DNA of 64,000 bases from contig NZ_CP096971.1 of NCBI RefSeq assembly GCF_024758705.1, positions 1,116,001 through 1,180,000 of the forward strand, given 5' to 3'. Source of the DNA: Sphingomonas sp. SUN019 (GTDB taxonomy: Bacteria > Pseudomonadota > Alphaproteobacteria > Sphingomonadales > Sphingomonadaceae). The notes beneath the pieces are model-generated. The model was not told where the DNA came from and searched no databases. It saw only the letters and a list, made by a program, of their open reading frames with translations. Below are positions 1 through 9,159 of the stretch, piece by piece (within the stretch, counting starts at the first letter, position 1; each line of letters opens with the position of its first letter). Made by a program: the position numbers and the translations under genes.

Positions 1-1647
1 GAACCCGCGGCGGGCTATTGGAGCATCGAGCTTGAAGGCGTCGTCAGCACCGAACAACGCTACGAACGCAACACCCCCGTCCTCGTCACGCGCCACACCG
101 ATGCCGCGAGCAACGCGATCGAGGTGGTGGATTTCTGCCCGCGCCACGAACGCATGGGCCGCAGCTATCGCCCGGTCGCTTTCGCGCGCATCGTCCGCCC
201 GGTCGCGGGCAGCCCGCGCATCCGCGTATCGCTGCGCCCGACGTCCGATTGGGGCAAGTCGAACGGCGAACGCACGACCGGATCGAACCACGTCCGCTTC
301 CGCCTCGGCGACGACCATTTGCGGCTGAGCACCACCGCCCCGATCGGAATGGTGACGGAGGAACGCGCATTCCGCGTCGAACGTCCGCTGCACTTCTTCC
401 TCGGCCCCGACGAAAGCTTCGTCGGCGATCTGTCGGCCAGCGTCGACGATATGCTGACGAAAACGGTCCACCACTGGCAAGAATGGGTCCGCGGCCTCGC
501 CATCCCGCTCGAATGGCAGGACGTCGTCATCCGCTCGGCGATCACGCTGAAGCTGTGCCAGCATGAGGAGACCGGTGCGATCGTGGCGGCGCTGACCACC
601 TCGATCCCCGAACATGCGGGGTCGCAGCGCAACTGGGACTATCGCTACTGCTGGGTGCGCGACGCTTATTATACCGTGCAGGCGCTGAACCGACTCGGCG
701 CGCTCGACGTGCTGGAGGGCTATCTCGAATACCTCCGCAACATCGTCGACGGCGCGGCGGGCGGGCATATCCAGCCGCTGTACGGCGTGCTCGGCGAGGC
801 GGTGCTGGAGGAACGCGTCGCCCCCGCCCTGCCCGGCTATCGCGGCATGGGACCGGTGCGCGTCGGCAATCAGGCCTATGAGCAAATCCAGCACGACGCC
901 TATGGCCAGATCGTGCTGTGCAGCGTTCACGCCTTCTTCGACCGCCGGATGTTCCGCGTCGCGGGCGTGGAGGATTTCGAGTCGCTCGAACGCGTCGGCG
1001 AACGCGCGTGGGAGCATCACGACGCCCCCGATGCGGGACTGTGGGAGCTACGCACAAGGCAAAGCGTCCACACCTATTCCTCCGCGATGTGCTGGGCGGC
1101 GTGCGACCGCCTCGCCAACGCTGCGACTGCGCTCGGCCTGACCGAGCGACACGATTTCTGGCAGGACCGCGCCGACCGCATCCGCGCGCGGATTGAGGAG
1201 GCGGCATGGCGTGCCGACACCAACCGCATGTCCGCGACCTTCGCGGGCGACGACCTCGACGCGAGCCTGATCCAGTTGCTCGACCTGCGGTTCTTCACCC
1301 CCGACGATCCGCGTTTCCAGGGTACGCTGACGGCGGTCGAAGAGGGGCTGCGCCGCGGATCGTTCATGCTGCGCTATGCGACCGAGGATGATTTCGGCTT
1401 GCCCGAAACCGCGTTCAACGTCTGCACCTTCTGGCTGATCGAGGCGCTGCACTTCACCGGCCGCAGCGCCGATGCGCGCGCCTTGTTCGAGGAGATGCTA
1501 GGGCGTTGCACCGCCGCCGGATTGCTGTCCGAGGATATCGACCCCGTGACCGGCGAATTGTGGGGCAATTACCCGCAGACGTACTCGTTGGTCGGCATGA
1601 TCAACTGCGCCGCGTTGCTGAGCAAACCGTGGAGTTCGATCCGCTGA
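1..1647 (+). CDS. Glycoside hydrolase family 15 protein (5' partial)
   Basis: The frame is open from base 1, so the N terminus lies outside the window. The visible 548 residues match the GH15 (glucoamylase/trehalase-like) layout: a beta-rich N-terminal part, then the alpha/alpha barrel with WDYRYCWVRDA, YGQIVLC and a late LWGNYPQTYS block near the C terminus, where these enzymes carry a catalytic acid region. GH15 enzymes cleave alpha-glucosidic bonds; in alphaproteobacteria those next to otsA are often trehalases or glucan hydrolases. Its 3' end overlaps the likely GTG start of otsA by 19 bases, so the two are probably co-translated and linked in trehalose metabolism. Family assignment is firm; the substrate is inferred. 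Confidence 0.88.
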   Translation, partial: EPAAGYWSIELEGVVSTEQRYERNTPVLVTRHTDAASNAIEVVDFCPRHERMGRSYRPVAFARIVRPVAGSPRIRVSLRPTSDWGKSNGERTTGSNHVRFRLGDDHLRLSTTAPIGMVTEERAFRVERPLHFFLGPDESFVGDLSASVDDMLTKTVHHWQEWVRGLAIPLEWQDVVIRSAITLKLCQHEETGAIVAALTTSIPEHAGSQRNWDYRYCWVRDAYYTVQALNRLGALDVLEGYLEYLRNIVDGAAGGHIQPLYGVLGEAVLEERVAPALPGYRGMGPVRVGNQAYEQIQHDAYGQIVLCSVHAFFDRRMFRVAGVEDFESLERVGERAWEHHDAPDAGLWELRTRQSVHTYSSAMCWAACDRLANAATALGLTERHDFWQDRADRIRARIEEAAWRADTNRMSATFAGDDLDASLIQLLDLRFFTPDDPRFQGTLTAVEEGLRRGSFMLRYATEDDFGLPETAFNVCTFWLIEALHFTGRSADARALFEEMLGRCTAAGLLSEDIDPVTGELWGNYPQTYSLVGMINCAALLSKPWSSIR

Positions 1648-3029
1648 GCCGCCTGATCATCATCTCCAACCGCGTCTCCGCTCCCAAGGGGACCGAAACC
1701 GGCGCGCAGGGTGGCCTCGCGGTCGCGCTGTCGTCCGCGCTGCGCGAGACCGGCGGCATCTGGTTCGGCTGGTCGGGTGAGCGCACCGACGAATTCACCG
1801 GCCATATCGATCTGCAACGCAATCAGGGCGTGACGACCGCGACGATCGACCTGGAGGATCAGGACATCGACGAATATTACAACGGCTACGCCAACCGCAC
1901 GCTCTGGCCGCTGTTCCATTACCGCGTCGATCTGGCCGAATATGAGCGCGATTTCGCGGGCGGGTACAAACGCGTCAACGAACGCTTCGCCGACACCGCG
2001 GTCCCGCTGATCGATCCGGCCGACGCAATCTGGATTCAGGATTATCACCTGTTTCCGCTCGGCGAGGAATTGCGCAAGCGCGGTTGCAAGAACCGCATCG
2101 GCTTCTTTCTCCACATCCCGTGGCCCCCGCGCCGGTTGCTGTCGATATTGCCCGAGGCGCGCGCCCTGGTGCGGTCGTTGTTCGCCTATGACGTGATCGG
2201 TTTCCATACCGACGAATGGCTGCAGGCGTTCGTCGATTTCGTCCGCGACGAACTCGGCGCGAACGTCGGAGACGGCGTCGTGACGCTCGACGATCGGACC
2301 CTTCGCGTCATCGCCTGCCCGATCGGGATCGACGCACAGGAATTCGCCGATCTCGCCGCCAGCGTGAAGGGCCGCCTCGCCTATCGCCGGATGCGCGACA
2401 GTTCGGTCGGGCGCGACATGATCGTCGGCGTCGACCGGCTGGATTATTCGAAGGGGCTGGAGGAACGCTTCCTCGGCTACGAACGCTTCCTCGTCGAACA
2501 TCCCGAGGAGCGCAAGGAAGTGTTCCTGCTGCAGATCGCGCCCCCATCGCGCGGCGAAGTCGGCAGCTACCAGAAAATCCGCAGCTCGCTGGAGCGGCTG
2601 GCGGGCCGCATCAACGGCGCGCACGCCGATACCGACTGGGTGCCGATCCGCTACGTGAACCAGGGCTACGGCCGCGACGAACTGGCCGGGGTCTATCGCG
2701 CCGCCAAGATCGGACTCGTCACACCGTTGCGCGACGGGATGAACCTCGTCGCCAAGGAATATGTCGCGGCGCAGAATCCCGAAGATCCCGGCGTCCTGAT
2801 CCTGTCGCGCTTCGCGGGCGCGGCAGAGCAATTGCGCGATGCGGTGCTGGTCAATCCATACAGCGCAGAGGAAATCTCCGACGCGATCCTGCTGGCGCTG
2901 CGAATGCCGAAGGAAGAACGCATCCGCCGCTGGTCCGCGATGATGGAATCGATCACGACGCAGGACGTGTCGTGGTGGCGCAAGACCTTCACCGACGCGT
3001 TGCTGGCGGAAGAATGCACGCCCGCCTGA
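1629..3029 (+). CDS. otsA: Alpha,alpha-trehalose-phosphate synthase (OtsA)
   Basis: This enzyme transfers glucose from UDP-glucose to glucose-6-phosphate to make trehalose-6-phosphate. The protein (466 aa from the GTG at 1629) carries GT20 hallmarks: RLIIISNRVSAP at the N terminus, the QGGLAVAL loop, DYHLF, HIPWPPRRLL, GVDRLDYSKGLEERF and RDGMNLVAKEY. The frame opens upstream at 1506, but the extra residues are GH15 shadow, and homology starts just after the GTG. Trehalose made here is a stress solute. A phosphatase (otsB) is not visible within the window. It ends directly against the oppositely oriented phosphotransferase gene with no spacer. Confidence 0.95.
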   Translation: MEFDPLSRLIIISNRVSAPKGTETGAQGGLAVALSSALRETGGIWFGWSGERTDEFTGHIDLQRNQGVTTATIDLEDQDIDEYYNGYANRTLWPLFHYRVDLAEYERDFAGGYKRVNERFADTAVPLIDPADAIWIQDYHLFPLGEELRKRGCKNRIGFFLHIPWPPRRLLSILPEARALVRSLFAYDVIGFHTDEWLQAFVDFVRDELGANVGDGVVTLDDRTLRVIACPIGIDAQEFADLAASVKGRLAYRRMRDSSVGRDMIVGVDRLDYSKGLEERFLGYERFLVEHPEERKEVFLLQIAPPSRGEVGSYQKIRSSLERLAGRINGAHADTDWVPIRYVNQGYGRDELAGVYRAAKIGLVTPLRDGMNLVAKEYVAAQNPEDPGVLILSRFAGAAEQLRDAVLVNPYSAEEISDAILLALRMPKEERIRRWSAMMESITTQDVSWWRKTFTDALLAEECTPA

Positions 3030-4121
3030 CTATCGCCCGATCCGGCGCAGCGCGCGGTGGAACAGCGAGATCGTGTGCGCGTGGAGCGCATCGCCGATCG
3101 GCTTCGGGGTCAGCCCGGCGCAGGCGCGCGCGTGGCTGCCCTCCAGGATCGCGCCCAGCTTGAACGGCGCGAGCACGCTGTACCAATGCGCATCCGCCGC
3201 GCTGCGCCCGGTCGCGCCAAGGTAGCGGTCGACGATTTCCTCCAGCGACGGAAACCCGTCCCACGGCGTCACCGACACCCGCGTTTCGGCCTCGTCGGGG
3301 TCGCGCCACGTCGCGGTCAGCCAGCCGAGATCGAGCAGCGGATCGCCGCGGCTCGCCAGTTCCCAGTCGACGATCGCCGCCAGTTCCGGCGCATCGTTGC
3401 GGTACATGACGTTGGCGAGGTGATAGTCGCCGTGGATCAGCCCCGGCTGCATCGTCGCGGGCCGGTTCGCCTCCAGCCAAGCACAGATCGCATCGACATC
3501 TGGCAGCGCCTCCAGCCCGGTCCACCCATCGAACTTCGCATAGCCGTCAAGCTGCGCCCGCCACCGCGGCACCTGCCGGTCGAGCCATCCGTCCAGCTTG
3601 CCGAGATCGCCCAGACCCCGCTCATGCGGATCGATCCGCGACAGCGCGATCGCGCCGTCGACGATCGCCTCCCCCATCCGCCGCCGCAGCGCCGCGTCGC
3701 CCGCATGAAGCGTCGGCAGCGCGACGGTCGCGTTGAAGCCCTCGACCGGCTCCATCAGGTAGAAGGCCGTCCCCAGCACCGCCGGGTCGCCGCACCCGGC
3801 GATGAATTCGGGATGCGGCACATCGGTCCCGCGCAGCGCGGCCAGCACCTTCATCTCGCGCCGCATCACCTCGTCGCTCTCGGGCCGCGGGCGGCGCGGC
3901 GGACGGCGCAGGACATATTCACGACCAGCACGAACGAAGCGCAGCAGGATGTTCTGCGTGCCGCCGCCCAGCGTCGCGGCATCCTCGATCGGCCCAGCGC
4001 CCAGCCCCTCGCGGTTCATCCACCGCGACAGCGCGTCGAGGTCGATCAACTCGCGCCACGCCTCGCGATCATGCGCCAGTCCCACGCATCTCTCCCGCTC
4101 TGTTTCAACGGGCGTAACCAC
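3030..4121 (-). CDS. APH-family phosphotransferase
   Basis: A 363-residue protein of the aminoglycoside/choline-kinase-like fold. Visible kinase features are the nucleotide-loop region GGGTQNILLRF, an ion-pair lysine/arginine region after it, the catalytic loop HGDYHLANVMY and the metal-binding IVDWELAS. Members of this subfamily in alphaproteobacteria usually accompany acyl-CoA dehydrogenases and are thought to act in lipid or acyl-CoA metabolism (as in ACAD10/11 of animals) rather than in drug resistance. The start is uncertain: GTG at 4121 gives the longest form, and an internal GTG about 12 codons later is possible. It is divergent from a TetR gene, which could control it. Confidence 0.82.
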   Translation of the reverse strand: MVTPVETERERCVGLAHDREAWRELIDLDALSRWMNREGLGAGPIEDAATLGGGTQNILLRFVRAGREYVLRRPPRRPRPESDEVMRREMKVLAALRGTDVPHPEFIAGCGDPAVLGTAFYLMEPVEGFNATVALPTLHAGDAALRRRMGEAIVDGAIALSRIDPHERGLGDLGKLDGWLDRQVPRWRAQLDGYAKFDGWTGLEALPDVDAICAWLEANRPATMQPGLIHGDYHLANVMYRNDAPELAAIVDWELASRGDPLLDLGWLTATWRDPDEAETRVSVTPWDGFPSLEEIVDRYLGATGRSAADAHWYSVLAPFKLGAILEGSHARACAGLTPKPIGDALHAHTISLFHRALRRIGR

Positions 4122-4168
4122 CCGCCCGATCTAAGTCGAGTGGCTTGCCGAGTGCGGACGGATCGACG

Positions 4169-4837
4169 ATGCTCCACCGCATGGACCTCGCCCGAACCCA
4201 AACGCTTACGCGCGGCGGCGCGACCCGCAACGAACTGAAGCGCGCTGCACGCCGCCTCTTCGCCGAACGCGGCATCGCGGCGGTCGGGATGCGCGAAATC
4301 GTCGAGGCGGCGGGCCAGCGCAACGCAGCGGCGGTGCATTATTATTTCGGCAGCAAGGACGATCTGTTGCGCGAATTGCTGATCGACGGCGCGCAACTGA
4401 TCGACGAAGGCCGCCGCGTGATGCTTGACGCGGCGGAGGCGGCGGGAGAACCCGGCCTGCACGCGATCGTCCGGGCGGCGGTGTTGCCCAACATAGACCT
4501 GGCCGGCGAGACGGGCGAGAACGAAACCTATTTCCGCTTCATCGTCGGCGTCCAGAATGAACGCCGTCAGTGGTTCAGGGAAACCGTGCGCGGCGACGCC
4601 TCGATCGGTTACGCGCGCTACATGGCGCACATCCACCGCCTGCTCGGGCATCTGCCGACACCCATCGTCAATCAACGCATCCTCTTCGCAGGCCTCTCGT
4701 TGCAGACGTTGCTGGCCGCCCGCGAAGCCGCGCTGGACGCCAGCGACACCGGCGATCACCATTTCTGGAGCCGCCCCGAAGCGCTGGAGGGGCTGATCGA
4801 TACGGTGGAGGCGATCCTGCGCGGACCGTTGCGCTAA
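4169..4837 (+). CDS. TetR/AcrR family transcriptional regulator
   Basis: The N-terminal helix-turn-helix is clear: AARRLFAERGIAAVGMREI followed by HYYFGSKDDLLREL, the standard TetR DNA-binding domain. The C-terminal ligand domain (about 150 residues) is unassigned. Three starts are possible (TTG 4145, ATG 4169, ATG 4181); 4169 has a weak purine-rich site ahead of it. Its neighbours, the divergent APH-like kinase (less than 50 bp away) and the convergent GNAT gene, suggest it regulates the kinase and perhaps acyl-CoA genes downstream. That is inference. Confidence 0.85.
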   Translation: MLHRMDLARTQTLTRGGATRNELKRAARRLFAERGIAAVGMREIVEAAGQRNAAAVHYYFGSKDDLLRELLIDGAQLIDEGRRVMLDAAEAAGEPGLHAIVRAAVLPNIDLAGETGENETYFRFIVGVQNERRQWFRETVRGDASIGYARYMAHIHRLLGHLPTPIVNQRILFAGLSLQTLLAAREAALDASDTGDHHFWSRPEALEGLIDTVEAILRGPLR

Positions 4838-5952
4838 CCCCGCCGCAGGATCGCCGCATGGGTCGGCGGCCGTCGCCGCCACAACGGCGACAGCAACCGC
4901 GCCGCCAGCGTCATGGCGCCCGGCCGCACGAACAACCAGTCGCGGATTTCACCTGCGGGCGTTGCGCCGATCGTGCGCTTGTAGCCGCTGTCCCCCGCGC
5001 CCCAATCGACCTCAGTCATCCCGCGCGCCTGCGCGTCGACCAGATTGCGATAGTATAGCAGTTTCCCTGGTGAATGTTTCGCGAACTGCGGATCGTAACT
5101 GTTTGCGATCGCGTATTTCAACGTGCCCGCATCGAGATCGAAACTGAACGCGGCTGGCTTGCCGTCCACCGTCAGCAACGCCGCGCGCATCATCCGCGCC
5201 AGCACGGGATCCGCCGCCGCCGCGCGCCAGAACGCGCCGTGCCCGGTATCGGTGAACTTCGCATCGCTGCCGTCGGTCAGGTCCGCGATCCAGCTGACCC
5301 GCTCGACCTCCGCCAACGCATCAAAACCGTCAGGCCAGTCCGCCCCGCCGACAAAGCGCCAGTTGAGTGCGCCATGCGCCGCCAGATGCTTTTCGTGGAA
5401 ACGGTTCTTGCGCAGCGTCGATCCGCGCGGCCAAGCGCCTTCCTGCCCCGCCATATCCAGCGCAAAGCGTTCGGCGACGAACCGGTCGATCACCTTCCAT
5501 CCCTTCGCCCGCGCCGCCGCGACCAGCGCCGCGACCGACGGATCGCCATCATAGACCGGCCCGACCCGCATCGCGCGAATATGCCGGGCCAGCGTCTCTA
5601 TCGCTACGTCGAGCGCCTCGTCCCCCGCATCAAGCGCCAGCCCGAATCCGCGGAACGGCCAATAGCAGCCTGGCACGCTGGCCAGCCTCAACGCCGGATG
5701 CCCGACCGCGACCAGCGGCAGCGTCAGCACCGGCGTGTCTTCGGCGGTCACCACCAACGTTCGCGCCGCGCCGCCGTAGGCCGCCAGCGCCGCGACATAC
5801 CATTGGTGGCGCAGGAACGCGTGCGTGGCCGGTCCCGCCTCCGCCACGCGATCGATCGCGGTCGACAGCCCGTCGACCAGATGCGCGCGCACGGTGCGCG
5901 GCAGGCGCGTGAATTCGGCGAGCGACAGGGCCTTGGTCATCGCGAACGCCAT
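4834..5952 (-). CDS. GNAT family N-acetyltransferase (BioF2/CelD-like)
   Basis: A 372-residue cytosolic protein of the GNAT superfamily group that resembles FemAB and cellulose-biosynthesis CelD proteins. The C-terminal half contains PAAFSFDLDAGTLKYAIANS followed by a long helix and VDWGAGDSGYK, the typical end of these domains. The substrate cannot be read from the sequence. Start ATG 5952 is used; a second methionine lies four codons in. It overlaps the 3' end of the convergent TetR gene by four bases. Confidence 0.75.
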   Translation of the reverse strand: MAFAMTKALSLAEFTRLPRTVRAHLVDGLSTAIDRVAEAGPATHAFLRHQWYVAALAAYGGAARTLVVTAEDTPVLTLPLVAVGHPALRLASVPGCYWPFRGFGLALDAGDEALDVAIETLARHIRAMRVGPVYDGDPSVAALVAAARAKGWKVIDRFVAERFALDMAGQEGAWPRGSTLRKNRFHEKHLAAHGALNWRFVGGADWPDGFDALAEVERVSWIADLTDGSDAKFTDTGHGAFWRAAAADPVLARMMRAALLTVDGKPAAFSFDLDAGTLKYAIANSYDPQFAKHSPGKLLYYRNLVDAQARGMTEVDWGAGDSGYKRTIGATPAGEIRDWLFVRPGAMTLAARLLSPLWRRRPPTHAAILRRG

Positions 5953-6018
5953 AGCGAACCAAGGTTACCGACCGGTTCGCACTTGCCCCCGCACCGCGCG
6001 ACCGCCAAAGATTTTTCC

Positions 6019-6471
6019 GTGCTGCAATATTCCCCCGAAGTCTCGACGATCGCGCAGACGATCCAGCTATCGCTCAGTCCCGTCTTCATGCTCGCGGGCA
6101 TCGGCGCGCTGCTGAACGTGCTGGCCGGCCGACTGTCGCGCGTCGTCGATCGCGCGCGCACGCTGGAAGGCCTGCACCCCCGCACGACCGGACCGGAACA
6201 CGACCGTCACGTGTGGGAGCTGCGGTTGCTCGACCGCCGCATCTCGATCATCAACTGGGCGCTTTTCCTGGCGGTCAGCAGCGCGGTGTTGACGTGCGCG
6301 GTCGTCGCCCTGTTGTTCATCGCCGAACTCGCCAGCCTGCACATCGGCCAATATGTCGCGGTCGCCTTCATCGGATCGATGACGCTGCTGATCGCCAGCC
6401 TGATCTGCTTCATGTTCGAGGTGCGCGTCTCGCTGGGCGCGATCCACGTCCGCGACGAACTGCTGAAATAA
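6019..6471 (+). CDS. DUF2721 family membrane protein
   Basis: A 150-residue membrane protein starting at GTG 6019. It has the arrangement of the DUF2721 family: an N-terminal hydrophobic segment (about residues 12-32), a conserved basic stretch LAGRLSRVVDRARTLEG, then two transmembrane helices (about 75-97 and 102-125) and a short C tail. The function of the family is unknown. The frame is open far upstream (to 5074), but that part is antisense to the acetyltransferase gene and not coding-like. It is followed 11 bases later by the MBL hydrolase gene and may be co-transcribed with it. Confidence 0.8.
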   Translation: MLQYSPEVSTIAQTIQLSLSPVFMLAGIGALLNVLAGRLSRVVDRARTLEGLHPRTTGPEHDRHVWELRLLDRRISIINWALFLAVSSAVLTCAVVALLFIAELASLHIGQYVAVAFIGSMTLLIASLICFMFEVRVSLGAIHVRDELLK

Positions 6472-6482
6472 AGGAAGCCGGT

Positions 6483-7718
6483 TTGCCGCTAGTCCTGAAG
6501 CTCGTCGGCGCGACATTGCTGTTCCTGATCGTCGCGGCGGCGCTCGCAATCACGATCGTCCCGCGCTTCCTCGACCGGATCTATTACGACGGGCGGGAAA
6601 GCGACCATTTCGACGGCGCGCGCTTCTTCAATCCCGATGGCGTGGACGATACGCTCGCCCCGCCGACCGGCGGCAGCCGCGCGGGGTTCTTCTGGCGGTA
6701 TTTCACCGGCAGCGACGGGCGTCCGCCGTGGCCCGCCTCGGTTCCCGTGACCCCGACAAAGCCCGCCGCACGGATAGAGGGCGAGCGGATGGTGGTGACG
6801 TGGGTCGGCCATGCCAGCGTGTTGATCCAGACGCAGGGCCTGAACATCCTGACCGATCCGGTATGGGCGAACAGCGCCGGACCGCTCGGCCTCGGCCCGA
6901 AACGCGTCGCCGCGCCCGGCGTGCGGCTGAACGACCTGCCCAAGATCGACCTGATTCTGGTCAGCCACAATCATTATGATCATCTCGACAAAGCGACGCT
7001 CAAGCAACTGTGGGAGCGCGATAAACCGCGCATCGTCACCAGCCTTGGCAACGATAGCATCATCGCGCAGGTCGGTGCCCGGGCAACCGCGCTCGACTGG
7101 GGAGAGGCGGAGGTATTGGGGGGCGACGGCTGGAGAACGGAGCGCGGAATTCCGCAGTGCGATCCGGACGGCGCCTGCCCCGGAGATCGCCTCTCGGTAT
7201 TCGTCATGCGCAACCACCATTGGAGCAGCCGCTGGTTCGCCGACCGCAACCGGGCGCTGTGGTCCAGCTTCGTCGTCACGCTTCCCTCGGGCGGTAACCT
7301 TTTCTTCGCGGGCGACACCGGACTCGGCGACGGGAAATGGCCCGCCGAGGCCGCGGCGCTTGGACCGATACGCCTCGCCCTGATCCCGATCGGCGCGTTC
7401 CGCTTCGTGCCGGGTCAGATGGGCTCGGGCAGCCATATCGGTCCGATCGACGCGGTGCGCGTGTTCGACCGGCTTGGAGCCGCGCGCGCGATACCGATCC
7501 ATTGGGGCACGTTCCGGCTCAGCTACGAGGAGCGTGAGACGCCACCGAGGATGCTCGACCTGCTGCTGCGTTGCACCGGCGGCGATCCCGCGCGCTTCGC
7601 GCCCGCGGCGTTCGGCGAGCCCGTCGAGATCGCACTCTACACCGCGCCGACGCAGCGCCCGGACGAAAGCCTGCTAGCGACGTGCGCGGACCGGCCGGAG
7701 ATCAAGGCGCTCCGCTGA
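6483..7718 (+). CDS. Membrane-anchored MBL-fold hydrolase (RomA/NAPE-PLD-like)
   Basis: A 411-residue metallo-beta-lactamase-fold protein with an N-terminal membrane anchor (about residues 1-25). Metal-binding motifs are WVGHASVLI, SHNHYDHLD (the HxHxDH site), MRNHHWSSRW, FFAGDTGL and PIHWGTFRLS. This order matches the UlaG-like subfamily that includes NAPE-phospholipase D and the RomA outer-membrane-associated proteins, so a phospholipid-type phosphodiester is a plausible substrate. The start is taken as TTG 6483 with AAAGGAAG a few bases upstream. Confidence 0.85.
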   Translation: MPLVLKLVGATLLFLIVAAALAITIVPRFLDRIYYDGRESDHFDGARFFNPDGVDDTLAPPTGGSRAGFFWRYFTGSDGRPPWPASVPVTPTKPAARIEGERMVVTWVGHASVLIQTQGLNILTDPVWANSAGPLGLGPKRVAAPGVRLNDLPKIDLILVSHNHYDHLDKATLKQLWERDKPRIVTSLGNDSIIAQVGARATALDWGEAEVLGGDGWRTERGIPQCDPDGACPGDRLSVFVMRNHHWSSRWFADRNRALWSSFVVTLPSGGNLFFAGDTGLGDGKWPAEAAALGPIRLALIPIGAFRFVPGQMGSGSHIGPIDAVRVFDRLGAARAIPIHWGTFRLSYEERETPPRMLDLLLRCTGGDPARFAPAAFGEPVEIALYTAPTQRPDESLLATCADRPEIKALR

Positions 7719-7773
7719 TCCGCTGTCCGCGCAGACCCGACTCTGCTATCGTCCGCATCTGGGGAAAGCTGCC

Positions 7774-8730
7774 ATGTTTCACGGCAACGTCAGTCTGGAG
7801 ATCGCCGAGGGGCTGAAGCTGCTGCGCCGTCGCATCGAAACCGCAAAGATACCGCCGTCGCAACTCGACGAAACGCTCAACATCGCCACTTGGAACATCC
7901 GCGAGTTCGGCCGCCGCCGCCGCAGCGAAGCCGCAATCCACTACATCGCGGAAATTATCGGCCAGTTCGACTTGGTCGGCGTCGTCGAACTGCGCGACCG
8001 GCTGCAGGATCTCGAACGGATACTGCCGATCCTCGGGCCATATTGGGACGCCGTCTATTCGGATGCGATTCTCGACGCGGGGGGCAACCGTGAGCGCATC
8101 TGCTATCTCTACGATCGCCGCGCCTGCTCCTTCAACGGGCTGGCGGCGGAGGCCAGTCCCCCGCGCAAGAAAAGCGGCACCGAATATGTCGCCGACAGCG
8201 GCTGGTGGCGCGCGCCGTATATCGCTTCATTCAAGGCCGGGAATTACGATTTCCTGGCGCTGACCGTCCACATCCGCTGGGGCGACGACGATGTCGCACG
8301 AGAGGCGGAAATCCGCGGCGTGGCGAACTGGATCGCGGCCAAGATGGACGCCAAGGCGGGGGAGGATCAGGACTGGATCGTGATGGGCGATTTCAACATC
8401 CCCGGCCGCGACAGTCCGATGTTCGCCGCGCTGACCTCGACCGGCCTGACGATCCCCCGCGCGCTGCTGAAGGACGAATTCGGATCGAACCTGGCGCGCG
8501 ACAAACGCTACGACCAGATCATGCACCTCACCCGTTTCGCCGATGATTTCACGCTGGCCGGCGGCGTGCTCGATTTCTACGCCAGCGATCACAAACCATT
8601 GTTCCCCGATCTCACGAAGGAACAATTCACCTATCAGCTATCCGATCACCTACCGCTCTGGGTCCAGATCAGGACCGACATCGACGGGCAATTGCTCGAT
8701 CAGATCATCCAGCGCAAACGCGGCGATTGA
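7774..8730 (+). CDS. Endonuclease/exonuclease/phosphatase family protein
   Basis: A 318-residue EEP-fold hydrolase with the family's signature blocks: TWNIREFGR, VVELRD (catalytic metal ligand Glu), VHIRWGDD, MGDFNIPGRDS, YDQIMH and a final SDHLPLWVQI (catalytic Asp-His). No signal peptide is seen, so it is probably cytosolic. EEP proteins cut phosphodiester or phosphate ester bonds in nucleic acids or lipids; which one is not visible. The gene stands alone, with a convergent VOC gene after it. Confidence 0.85.
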   Translation: MFHGNVSLEIAEGLKLLRRRIETAKIPPSQLDETLNIATWNIREFGRRRRSEAAIHYIAEIIGQFDLVGVVELRDRLQDLERILPILGPYWDAVYSDAILDAGGNRERICYLYDRRACSFNGLAAEASPPRKKSGTEYVADSGWWRAPYIASFKAGNYDFLALTVHIRWGDDDVAREAEIRGVANWIAAKMDAKAGEDQDWIVMGDFNIPGRDSPMFAALTSTGLTIPRALLKDEFGSNLARDKRYDQIMHLTRFADDFTLAGGVLDFYASDHKPLFPDLTKEQFTYQLSDHLPLWVQIRTDIDGQLLDQIIQRKRGD

Positions 8731-8738
8731 TCGCGGCG

Positions 8739-9128
8739 CTACCCGAGCTTGAAGACGCACAGCTTGTTGCCGTCCAGGTCGCGGAAATACGCGCCGTAGA
8801 AACCCATTTCCTCCGGCGCACGCAATCCCGGCGCGCCCTCGTCCGTTCCGCCTAGTTCGATCGCCTTGGCGTGCACCGCGTCGACCTGCCCACGATCGCC
8901 CGCCGCCAGCGCGACCATCGTGCCGTTGCCGGGCGTCGCGCTGCCGCCGTCATAAGGCTTGCCGACGCCCAGCATCGGCTTGTCCATATCCACGCCGTAA
9001 AAGGTCAGCTTCTGTTCGTCGGGCAACTGCATCAGCTGCTTTCCGCCGAGCGTCGGCAGAAGGGCGTCGTAGAACGCTAACGCACGATCGATGTCGTTGC
9101 TGCCCAGTGTCGCATAACCGATCATCAC
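8739..9128 (-). CDS. VOC family (glyoxalase-like) protein
   Basis: A 129-residue single-domain vicinal-oxygen-chelate protein. The N terminus MIGYATLGSNDIDRALAFYD and the C-terminal FRDLDGNKLCVFKLG are typical of the lactoylglutathione-lyase/glyoxalase fold, with two beta-alpha-beta3 modules. Members are metal enzymes or binding proteins; no specific substrate can be assigned. It is convergent with the EEP gene, only eight bases apart. Confidence 0.82.
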   Translation of the reverse strand: MMIGYATLGSNDIDRALAFYDALLPTLGGKQLMQLPDEQKLTFYGVDMDKPMLGVGKPYDGGSATPGNGTMVALAAGDRGQVDAVHAKAIELGGTDEGAPGLRAPEEMGFYGAYFRDLDGNKLCVFKLG

Positions 9129-9159
9129 ACTCTCCCATTATATGACGTATGCAATCTAA

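Noticed and set aside
5074..6018. The 315-codon extension ahead of the DUF2721 gene
   Set aside because: It is entirely antisense to the acetyltransferase gene; family homology starts at GTG 6019.
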